DNA of 18,710 nt from NCBI GenBank assembly GCA_036403035.1, contig DASWRT010000454.1, forward strand, positions 1 through 18,710. Direction: 5' to 3'. The translations under genes were made by a program, and so were the position numbers. A model generated the notes under the pieces. The model saw only the letters and a program-made list of their open reading frames with translations. It did not search any database and was not told where the DNA came from. Below, piece by piece: positions 1 to 6,234 of the stretch; position 1 is the stretch's first letter; every line of letters begins with the position of its first letter. The DNA is from DASWRT01 sp036403035. GTDB lineage: Bacteria; Pseudomonadota; Alphaproteobacteria; ATCC43930; CGMCC-115725.

Positions 1-614
1 TCCTCCGGGATGCCCGCTTCGACCTTGCCGACGAGGTCGGCGCCGACGTCGGCGCCCGTGGTGAAGATGCCGCCGCCGCGACGCGCGAAGATCGAGATCA
101 GCGAGGCGCCGAACGACAGCGCGACCATCGCCTCCAGCACGGGGCGCAGATCGCCGGAGCCGACCGTCGCGCGCAGGATGAAATAGTAGATCCCGACGCC
201 GAGCAGGCCGAGGCCGACGACGAGCATGCCGGTGATGGCGCCCGCCTTGAAGGCGATCCCGAGGCCGGCCTGGAGGCCGCTGCGCGCCGCCTGCGCGGTG
301 CGCACGTTGGCGCGGACCGAGACGTTCATGCCGACGTATCCGGCGAGGCCCGACAGCACCGCGCCAATCACGAACCCGATGCCGACCCGGATGCCGAGCG
401 TGAGCGTGAGGAGGATGAGGATGACGACGCCGGCTATCGCGATCGTGGTGTATTGGCGGTTCAAATAGGCCCGCGCGCCTTCCTGGACGGCGCCGGCGAT
501 CTCCTGCATGCGAGCGTTTCCGGCATCCGCCGCCAGCACCTCGCGGCTGGTGTACCAGCCGTACAGGACGGCCAGCAATCCGCAGGCAATGACGACGACG
601 TACGCGACAGCCAT
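1..614 (-). CDS. hppA: Membrane-bound proton-pumping pyrophosphatase, N-terminal part (runs off the left edge)
   Basis: Hydrolyses pyrophosphate in the inner membrane and uses the energy to pump H+ (or Na+). Only the first 204 codons are present. The N-terminus MAVAYVVVIACGLLAVLYG is a membrane segment, followed by a loop with QEIAGAVQEGARAYLNRQY and further hydrophobic helices, and then the substrate-site block GGGIFTTGADVGADLVGK continuing into VEAGIPED. The DVGADLVGKVE pyrophosphate/Mg motif is intact. The residue before it that is normally lysine (FTK) reads threonine here (codon ACG, complement of 57-59, residue 186). The ATG at 614 has a strong purine-rich ribosome site (GGGGGGAGG) three bases upstream. 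The K+-dependence determinants lie outside the window. Family assignment is firm; whether this copy is active depends on the odd threonine. Confidence 0.95.
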   Translation of the reverse strand, partial: MAVAYVVVIACGLLAVLYGWYTSREVLAADAGNARMQEIAGAVQEGARAYLNRQYTTIAIAGVVILILLTLTLGIRVGIGFVIGAVLSGLAGYVGMNVSVRANVRTAQAARSGLQAGLGIAFKAGAITGMLVVGLGLLGVGIYYFILRATVGSGDLRPVLEAMVALSFGASLISIFARRGGGIFTTGADVGADLVGKVEAGIPE

Positions 615-789
615 CGACCTCCCCCCTTCTGCGTTCATGACACAACTTGGCCGTGCGCGGCGACCGGAGAGATCGCGGCCGCACGGCCGTAAACAGGACG
701 CGAACCTTGCCAGATCAGCTAGGGCGAACGCAACCGGGTGTGGCGGACGGAGCCGGCCGCGTCGCCCGTCCGGGGCGCGACCGATCGCC

Positions 790-1989
790 TCACGTCGGCC
801 GGGCGGATGCGGCGACGGCCGCCGCCGCACGCCGCGGGCCGAAGGCGAGCGCCGCGACGAGCGCGACGCCGATCAGCGGCAGCACGGCGAGGTTGACCGC
901 CGTCCAGCCGGAATGCGCAAGCAGCACGCCCGACGAGAAGGAGGTCCCCGACACCATGCCGAACACGAGGAAGTCGTTGAGCGCCTGCACCTTCGCTCTC
1001 TCGATCGGCGTATAGACCGTCGTGAGCAGCGTGCTCGCACCGACGAACAGGAAGTTCCAGCCGAGGCCGAGCAGGACGAGACCGGTCCAGAACCGCGGTG
1101 CGTCCGTACCGGACAGGTTGACGCCGACGCAGGCGAAGAGGAGCAGCGCGCCGCACGCCATCACGCGGGCCGCCCCGAACCGGCCGATCAGCGATCCGGT
1201 GAAGAAGCTCGGCGCGAACATGCCGAGGACGTGCCACTGGATGACGAACGCGGCCTGCTCGAACGCGAGGCCGCAGCCGACCATCGCGAGCGGCGTCGCC
1301 GTCATCACGAGGTTCATCACGCCGTAACCGATCATTCCGCAGAGCGCCGCGACGACGAAGCCGCGGCTGCGGACGATCTCGCCCAGCGGGCGTCCGGCGC
1401 CGAACGCGACCCGCGGCGGCCTGGGTATTCGGACGAACTGGAGCAGCGCCACGGCGGTCAGGCAGAGCGCCGCGATCATCAAGTAGCAGCCGGCAAACAG
1501 CACCGGCTCGAAGAGATTGCGCGACCATTTCGCGATCTCGGGTCCGAAGATCGCGGCGGCGATGCCGCCCGCCATCACCAGCGACACGGCTCTCGGGCGG
1601 AACGCCTCGCTGGCGGTGTCGGCGGCGGCGAACCGATAGAAGATCGCGAACCCGGCATAGCTCCCGAGCATCGCCGTTCCGCAGCAGAACAGCGGGAAGG
1701 ACGATCGGAAGATCGCCACCGCCGCGAGCAGGGCGCCGGCAAAGCCGATCAGCGCGCCGACGGTGAACCCGGCGCGCCTGCCGATCCGCGCCATCAGCAG
1801 CGAGGCCGGGATCGTCGACAGCATCGTGCCCGTCACCTGGAGCGTCATCGGCAGGGTCGCGAACGCCTTGTCTTCGAGCAGGCTGTATCCGACGAGCGAC
1901 GACGTCGTGACGAGGATGTTGAGCCCCGTCATCGACAGAGCCTGGCAGAACGCCAGCAGGGCGACGTTGGCGCGAGTTGCATCGGTCAT
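790..1989 (-). CDS. MFS-type membrane transporter
   Basis: A 399-residue polytopic inner-membrane protein with about twelve hydrophobic segments, typical of the major facilitator superfamily. The loop after the second segment has the MFS signature-like MARIGRRAG (about residues 66-74), and a soluble central loop with IPRPPRVAFGAGRPLGEIV separates the halves. The C-terminal half has LGLGWNFLFVGASTLL and IERAKVQALNDFLVFG, a pattern I associate with a conserved but substrate-unassigned proteobacterial MFS group. The reading frame extends upstream to 2064, but the ATG at 1989 (MTDATRANVALL) is chosen because the added residues are arginine-rich and unlike a transporter N-terminus. The ribosome site is weak. 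It lies in the same direction as thiL and hppA, 139 bases from the gene upstream and 175 bases from hppA. Substrate unknown; proximity to a riboflavin operon is suggestive only. Confidence 0.85.
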   Translation of the reverse strand: MTDATRANVALLAFCQALSMTGLNILVTTSSLVGYSLLEDKAFATLPMTLQVTGTMLSTIPASLLMARIGRRAGFTVGALIGFAGALLAAVAIFRSSFPLFCCGTAMLGSYAGFAIFYRFAAADTASEAFRPRAVSLVMAGGIAAAIFGPEIAKWSRNLFEPVLFAGCYLMIAALCLTAVALLQFVRIPRPPRVAFGAGRPLGEIVRSRGFVVAALCGMIGYGVMNLVMTATPLAMVGCGLAFEQAAFVIQWHVLGMFAPSFFTGSLIGRFGAARVMACGALLLFACVGVNLSGTDAPRFWTGLVLLGLGWNFLFVGASTLLTTVYTPIERAKVQALNDFLVFGMVSGTSFSSGVLLAHSGWTAVNLAVLPLIGVALVAALAFGPRRAAAAVAASARPT

Positions 1990-2128
1990 GGCGACGCCAG
2001 GATATGGGACGCGCGGGCGCGCACAACCGAAAGTCCGGCATGCTGCCCTTGCCCGGCGCGGCACCGGCTCGCTGGCAGCCGGCGTCCGACGAGCGGGCGT
2101 GCGGGCGGGCGGGTCCGGCCCGCTCCGT

Positions 2129-2599
2129 TCAGCGCGCCTGCTGCGGACGGGCGCGCTCGAACGCCTGCTGGATCAGGACCTCGTGCACGATTCCCGGGCC
2201 GAGCACGCGCTCGGCGGTTTTTTGCAGCCGCTCCTTGATCGCGGCGGCGTCGATCACCCGATCCGCGCCCTGGCGCTGCTCGTACAGTTCCACGAGATCT
2301 CCGATGAAGGCGTTCATCAGGCGCGGACGCTGCGGCGCGACATCCGCCTCGGTGCGGCTCTTCTCCAGTTCCAGCGCAAGCACCACGCCGGCCTGCCGGA
2401 CGACCGACTCGCCGTTGAACACCGGCAGCACGATGGGTGCGAGCTTGACGAAGACGGGACCGGCGGGCGGCGGCGCTTCCGAGGACGCGCGGGCCGGCGA
2501 CGCGGTTGCAGGGAGGAGGAGCAACAGGACGGCGGCGGCGGCAGCCGCGAGCGTGCGGCTAGAAGTGACGATATCCCCGTTGCGGAAGAGAAAGCTCAT
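2129..2599 (-). CDS. Small exported protein, FliL-like C-terminal domain (uncharacterised)
   Basis: A 156-residue protein of unknown role. Residues about 17-38 form a hydrophobic export signal (LAAAAAAVLLLLLPATA, then an ARASSE cleavage-like region), so it is probably periplasmic or membrane-anchored. The rest has the pattern FVKLAPIVLPVFNG, VVLALELE, RPRLMNAFIGDLVELY, IKERLQKTAERVLG and VHEVLIQQ. This resembles the C-terminal domain of the flagellar protein FliL (beta strand with LELE, then helix PRLxDAF, then strand DVLI), though no flagellar gene is nearby. The chosen ATG at 2599 (MSFLFRNGD) lies inside the 3' end of thiL, giving a 41-base overlap. The frame continues upstream to 2665 but would overlap more. 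Its placement after thiL suggests co-transcription. Resemblance to FliL is from memory of the pattern, so moderate confidence only. Confidence 0.75.
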   Translation of the reverse strand: MSFLFRNGDIVTSSRTLAAAAAAVLLLLLPATASPARASSEAPPPAGPVFVKLAPIVLPVFNGESVVRQAGVVLALELEKSRTEADVAPQRPRLMNAFIGDLVELYEQRQGADRVIDAAAIKERLQKTAERVLGPGIVHEVLIQQAFERARPQQAR

Positions 2600-3650
2600 G
2601 CCCGTCGCCGTCGACCACGCGCACCGCCGGCTCCGCCGCGGGATGCGGCGGCCGGGACGCGGCAATCTCGCCGATCCGGGTTAAAGGAAGATCAAGCTCG
2701 GCCGAGATCGCGGCCAGCGTCGCCGCGTGCTGCGGCGGCGCCGTGAAGAGCAGCTCGTAGTCGTCGCCGCCGGCAAGCACCAGCGCGAGCAGCGCCGGGT
2801 CGGCGTCGAGCGCGGCGCGTGCCGCGGGAGAGAGCGGCAGCAGGTCGGCGCGAACCGTGGCGGCGACGCCGGATGCGTCGCAGATATGACCGAGGTCGGC
2901 GACCAGCCCGTCCGAGATGTCCATCGCGGCATGCGCGAGCGGGTCGGCGGCAGCGGCCGCGGGAGAACCGGTCAGGCGCCGCCCCAGCGCGAGCCGCGGC
3001 CGCGGCAGCCGGTAACGGTCGGCGAGCGCGTCGCGCTCGGCCCTGCCTAGCGAGGACGGCAGCTCACCGCGTATCGCGCGCAGGCCAAGGGCGCCGTCGC
3101 CGAGCGTCCCGGAGACATAGACGTGGTCGCCCGGCTGCGCGCCGCTCCGACGCAGCTCGCGGCCGGCCTCGACCGAGCCGATCGCGGTCAGCGAGAAGGT
3201 CGCGGGCCCCGGCGTCGCGACGGAGTCGCCGCCGAGCAGCACGATGCCGAACTCCGCCTGATCCGCGGCGAGACCGGCGGCGAACCGCTCCAGCCAGTCC
3301 GCACCGTGGTCGGGCGGCAGCGCGGTCGTCAGGAGATATCCCTCGGGCGCCGCGCCCATCGCCGCAAGGTCGGACAGGTTGACTCGCAACAGCTTGCGCG
3401 CGACGAGGTCCGGCGGGTCGTCGGGAAGGTAATGGACTCCGGCGACCATCGCGTCGACGGTCAGGACAAAGCGCCGGCCGGGGATCGGATCGAGCAGCGC
3501 GGCGTCGTCCTTCAGGCCGAGCGCGCCGTGTCCGGCGAGCGGCGCGAAGAAGCGCTCGATGCGCTCGAACTCCGTCGGAGTACGAGCGGTGCGTTCGGAC
3601 TCGGTCAGCGTTCGAGCGGTGCGCTCGAACTCAGTCGGATTTCGAACCAC
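2559..3650 (-). CDS. thiL: Thiamine-monophosphate kinase
   Basis: Phosphorylates thiamine monophosphate to thiamine pyrophosphate with ATP, the last step of the cofactor pathway. Hallmarks seen: GLKDDAALL (about 45-53), LTVDAMVAGVHY, NLSDLAAMGA (91-100), LLGGDSV, VSGTLGDGALGL, MDISDGLVADLGHI and GGDDYELLF, all in the canonical order of the AIRS/PurM-like fold. The start is GTG at 3650, overlapping the nusB stop by 20 bases; no ATG exists before the core. ThiL proteins usually begin at the equivalent of EFERIERFFAPLA (residue 28 here). The preceding residues come from a threefold 30-bp tandem repeat (TPTEFERTAR-like units), so the N-terminus is about 20 residues longer than normal. The gene sits in the nrdR-rib-nusB-thiL cluster common in alphaproteobacteria. 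Confidence 0.95.
   Translation of the reverse strand: MVRNPTEFERTARTLTESERTARTPTEFERIERFFAPLAGHGALGLKDDAALLDPIPGRRFVLTVDAMVAGVHYLPDDPPDLVARKLLRVNLSDLAAMGAAPEGYLLTTALPPDHGADWLERFAAGLAADQAEFGIVLLGGDSVATPGPATFSLTAIGSVEAGRELRRSGAQPGDHVYVSGTLGDGALGLRAIRGELPSSLGRAERDALADRYRLPRPRLALGRRLTGSPAAAAADPLAHAAMDISDGLVADLGHICDASGVAATVRADLLPLSPAARAALDADPALLALVLAGGDDYELLFTAPPQHAATLAAISAELDLPLTRIGEIAASRPPHPAAEPAVRVVDGDGHELSLPQRGYRHF
3561..3650. repeat. Three tandem 30-bp units at the nusB-thiL junction
   Basis: Units are 3561-3590, 3591-3620 and 3621-3650, each beginning GCG(C/T)TCG(A/G)ACTC on the plus strand. Units 1 and 2 end in the same CGAGCGGT. The length is a multiple of three, so in the thiL frame each copy encodes a ten-residue unit of the form TPTEFERTAR, TLTESERTAR and NPTEFER, and the frame stays open. 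The nusB stop codon (3631-3633) lies inside the third unit. The copies have diverged at several bases, so the duplication is not brand-new. Confidence 0.9.
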
Positions 3651-4164
3651 CGCCGCGGCCCCGGCCGAGATCGTCCGGCCGCAGCACCCGCGCGAGCCGA
3701 TCCAGCACGCCGTTCACCAGCGCCGGCTCCTTTCCCGTGAAGAAAGCGTGGGCGATGTCGATGTATTCGCTGAGCGTGACCCGCGGCGGCACGTCGTGGC
3801 GCACCAGCAGCTCGTAGACGCTGGCGCGCAGGATCGCGCGCAGGATCGCCTCCAGCCGTTCGAGCGGCCAATCCTCGGTCAGCGCCGAGGAGATCATGCC
3901 GTCGATGTCGCGGAGCCGCGATGCGGCGCCCTTCAGGATGTCGGCGAACAGGTCGCGGTCGACCTCGGCGTACTGATCGCCGTCGATCTCCTGGCCGAGG
4001 CGGTGCTTGACGAACTCGCGCACGACCGCGTCGACGTTGGCGCCGGTCGGCTGGATACCGTTGATCTCGATCTGGTACAGCGCCTGCACGGCGGCGAGCC
4101 GGGCCATGCTTCGGCGTTGCGAGCCGCCACGCGGCGGCTGATCGGATCGGGCAGGCGGGGTCAT
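3631..4164 (-). CDS. nusB: Transcription antitermination factor NusB
   Basis: An all-helical RNA-binding protein that joins NusE (S10) on boxA RNA in rRNA antitermination. It is 177 residues. The core begins RRSMARLAAVQALYQIE (about 17-33), followed by DRDLFADILKGAASRLRDID and the C-terminal ERLEAILRAILRASVYELL, VPPRVTLSEYIDIAHAF and ALVNGVLDRLARVLRP, all classic NusB pattern. A basic N-terminal tail (SDQPPRGGSQRR) and a glycine/arginine-rich C-terminus flank the core. The ATG at 4164 has no visible Shine-Dalgarno. It overlaps the ancestral ribH stop (ATGA) and lies three bases after the stop of the frameshifted ribH frame, so translation probably depends on coupling to the gene upstream. The stop overlaps the thiL start. 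Confidence 0.96.
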   Translation of the reverse strand: MTPPARSDQPPRGGSQRRSMARLAAVQALYQIEINGIQPTGANVDAVVREFVKHRLGQEIDGDQYAEVDRDLFADILKGAASRLRDIDGMISSALTEDWPLERLEAILRAILRASVYELLVRHDVPPRVTLSEYIDIAHAFFTGKEPALVNGVLDRLARVLRPDDLGRGRGGGSKSD

Positions 4165-4512
4165 GGACTATCGAAACCGGGCTGTCGTTTGAGATCGATG
4201 GTCGCCAAGCAGGTGCGCGCCGCTTTCCTGTCCTCGCCCCTGCGCGCCGCCGGTGCGGCGCGCGTCAAGGCGTGGGTCCCGTCCTCGACGGCAGGCGATG
4301 CCGTTGCCGATCGCCGGCCCGCACCGCACCGCCAAGTCCAGAAGTCCGCGCGCGCTCCCCTGACGAACGCCTCCATAATGTGTGGTCTCGCCAGTGCAGA
4401 CGCAACGGAGCGCGGCATAACCATTGCGCTGCCGGCCGCCAAGGCGCACCGCGGCCTGACGTATCGCCGCCGCAATCTCGAAGGTGCCCGGTGCGGCGGG
4501 AGAGGCCGGCAT
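4161..4512 (-). pseudogene. ribH: 6,7-dimethyl-8-ribityllumazine synthase remnant: N-terminus deleted and +1 frameshift
   Basis: Lumazine synthase joins the RibA/RibD and RibB products in the penultimate riboflavin step. The frame from the ATG at 4512 reads PGTFEIAAAIRQAA, NGYAALRCVCTGETTHY, SARGLLDLAV and AIGNGI, clearly matching the ribH pattern PGAFEIPAAI, GYVALGCVIRGETTHY, SARGLMDLAV and AIGNGI. After GNGI the homology jumps frame: VEDGTHALTRAAP and then KAARTCLATIDLKR, ending with TGA at 4161. Seven bases (4290-4296) stand where the family has two codons, so one base is extra. The roughly 45-50 residues normally before PGAFEI are missing, because the ribBA-type stop is only 7 bases upstream. 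Conserved positions also changed (GCVIRGE to RCVCTGE; the NE of the CNESARG motif to QG). The position between ribBA and nusB is the ancestral one. A sequencing error could explain the frameshift but not the deletion. Confidence 0.88.
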
Positions 4513-4519
4513 CGTCGCC

Positions 4520-5635
4520 TCAGCCTTTCCCTATCGCGATCGCGCGCTGCTCCGAGACCCTGAGTCCGTAGCCTTCGAGGCCGACGATCTTGTGATGGGT
4601 GTTCGAGAGCAGGATCATGTCGCGGACGCCGAGATCGAGCAGGATCTGCGCGCCGACGCCGTAGTCGCGCAGTTCCGGCTCGGCGGCGCTCCCGCCTTCG
4701 AGCTGGCGCACGCGTTCCGACAGGCGGGTCGGCAGCGGCTCGCGGAGCAGCACGACGACTCCCCTGCCCTCCCGGCCGATCAGCTCCATCGACGCCTGCA
4801 GCATGCCGGCGCGCCCCGTGGCGACCGCTCCGAGGACGTCGTCGAGGACGTTCAGCGCATGCATGCGCACCAGCACCGGCCCCGGCGTCGTGATGTCGCC
4901 CTTCACCAGCGCGATGTGCTCGGCATAGGCGATCGTGTTGATGTAGACCGACATCGCGAATCGGCCGCCGAACTGCGTGTCGAGCGTCGTCGCCAGCGTG
5001 CGCTCGACGATCCGGTCGTGCCGGCGGCGGTACGCGATGAGATCGGCGATCGTCGCGATCTTCAGCCCGTGGAACTGCGCGAAGCGGATGAGATCGGCGC
5101 GGCGCGCCATCGTCCCGTCGTCGTTCATGATCTCGCAGATCACGCCGGACGGGTTGAGGCCGGCGAGCCGGGCAAGGTCGACCGCGGCCTCGGTGTGGCC
5201 GGTCCGGACGAGCACGCCGCCGTCGCGCGCCATCAGCGGGAAGACGTGACCCGGTGTCTCGATGTCGTCGGCTCCCTTGGTCGGGTCGATCGCGACCGCG
5301 ATCGTACGGGCGCGGTCGGGCGCCGAGATGCCCGTCGTGATGCCGTCGCGCGCCTCGATCGACACCGTGAACGCGGTGCGCAGCCGCGACGCGTTCTGCT
5401 GCGGCATCAGCGGCAGGCGGAGCTGCTCGACCCGCTGCCGCGTCAGCGCGAGGCAGATCAGGCCGCGGCCGTGCTTCGCCATGAAGTTGATCGCCTCGGG
5501 CGTCGCCATCTGCGCCGGGATGACGAGATCGCCCTCGTTCTCGCGATCCTCGTCGTCGACGAGGATGAACATGCGTCCGTTGCGTGCCTCGTCGATGATC
5601 TCCTCGATCGGCGACGTGACTTCAATGAAGCTCAT
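4520..5635 (-). CDS. ribB: RibBX-type protein: 3,4-dihydroxy-2-butanone-4-phosphate synthase fused to a degenerate GTP cyclohydrolase II domain
   Basis: The N-terminal domain (about residues 1-205) makes dihydroxybutanone phosphate from ribulose 5-phosphate. It shows DDEDRENEGDLVIPAQ (27-42), FMAKHGRGLICLAL, GITTGISAPDRARTI, GHVFPL, RTGHTEAAVDLARLAG and CEIMNDDGTMAR, with the acidic and histidine active-site residues intact. The C-terminal domain (about 210-371) is recognisably RibA-derived (PGPVLVRMHA, EGRGVVVLLRE, RDYGVGAQILLDLGV, KIVGLEGYGL). But where the family has HSECLTGDVFGSLRCDCG this protein reads HALNVLDDVLGAVATG, and there is no cysteine anywhere in the domain, so zinc-dependent GTP cyclohydrolase activity is not expected. 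This matches the known proteobacterial RibBX variant. ATG at 5635 (MSFIEVTSP) overlaps the ribE end by 14 bases; a longer frame to 5674 is less likely. Confidence 0.92.
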   Translation of the reverse strand: MSFIEVTSPIEEIIDEARNGRMFILVDDEDRENEGDLVIPAQMATPEAINFMAKHGRGLICLALTRQRVEQLRLPLMPQQNASRLRTAFTVSIEARDGITTGISAPDRARTIAVAIDPTKGADDIETPGHVFPLMARDGGVLVRTGHTEAAVDLARLAGLNPSGVICEIMNDDGTMARRADLIRFAQFHGLKIATIADLIAYRRRHDRIVERTLATTLDTQFGGRFAMSVYINTIAYAEHIALVKGDITTPGPVLVRMHALNVLDDVLGAVATGRAGMLQASMELIGREGRGVVVLLREPLPTRLSERVRQLEGGSAAEPELRDYGVGAQILLDLGVRDMILLSNTHHKIVGLEGYGLRVSEQRAIAIGKG

Positions 5636-6224
5636 GAAGGTCCTTCCCCAGAAGGCGCGCAACGTAACGGGCAAGCATGTCGATCTCGAAGTTTACATGG
5701 TCGCCCGATTGCATGAAACCGAATGTCGTCCATGACTGGGTGTGCGGAATGATGTTGACGCCGAAGCGCGGCCCGTCGACTTCGTTGACGGTCAGCGACA
5801 CGCCGTCGATCGCGATCGAACCCTTCGGCGCAACCGCCCGCGCGAAGGTCTCGGGCAACTCGAACGCGAAACGGAGCGAATCGCCTTCCGGCCGGCGCGA
5901 GACGATCGTCGCGACGCCGTCGACATGGCCTGAGACGATATGGCCGCCAAGCTCGTCGCCGAGCCGCAGCGCGCGCTCCAGATTGATCCGGGTGCCCGGC
6001 CGCCACCCGCCGAGCGTGGTCCGCGCCAGCGTCTCCGCCGAGGCCTGGACGGCAAACCAGTCGGGGCCGGTCTCGATCACCGTCAGGCACGCGCCCGAAC
6101 AGGCGACCGAGGCGCCGAGCGCCAGCGACGCGGTGTCGTAGCCCGTCGCGATCTCGAAGCGGGTGTCGCCGCCCGGCACGACCGCACGAACCGTACCGAT
6201 ATCCGTGATGATCCCGGTAAACAT
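5622..6224 (-). CDS. ribE: Riboflavin synthase, alpha subunit
   Basis: Dismutates two molecules of 6,7-dimethyl-8-ribityllumazine to riboflavin, the final step. It is 200 residues, the usual length, with two tandem lumazine-binding barrels. The first starts MFTGIITDIGTV, with GASVACSGACLTV and GGHIVSGHVDG at the junction (about 96-106). The second has KGSIAIDGVSLTVNEVD and VNIIPHTQSWTTFG. The ATG at 6224 gives the invariant MFTGI start and has an AGGA ribosome site six bases upstream; the frame extends to 6272 without support. It lies ten bases after ribD and overlaps the next gene by 14 bases, so the three are one transcription unit. It is complete, unlike its substrate-supplying neighbour ribH. 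Confidence 0.97.
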   Translation of the reverse strand: MFTGIITDIGTVRAVVPGGDTRFEIATGYDTASLALGASVACSGACLTVIETGPDWFAVQASAETLARTTLGGWRPGTRINLERALRLGDELGGHIVSGHVDGVATIVSRRPEGDSLRFAFELPETFARAVAPKGSIAIDGVSLTVNEVDGPRFGVNIIPHTQSWTTFGFMQSGDHVNFEIDMLARYVARLLGKDLHELH

Positions 6225-6234
6225 GGGTCCTAAC

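Noticed and set aside
2105..2123. GC hairpin (GCGGGC 2105-2110, GCCCGC 2118-2123) downstream of the FliL-like gene as a terminator
   Set aside because: No T-run follows on the minus strand and the area is uniformly GC-rich, so the stem is likely by chance.
508..2238. A 576-codon open frame on the plus strand, and similar long frames opposite ribBA, ribD, livM and others
   Set aside because: They are arginine-rich, lack domain patterns and lie opposite well-recognised genes; in such GC-rich DNA the antisense frame is often open by chance.
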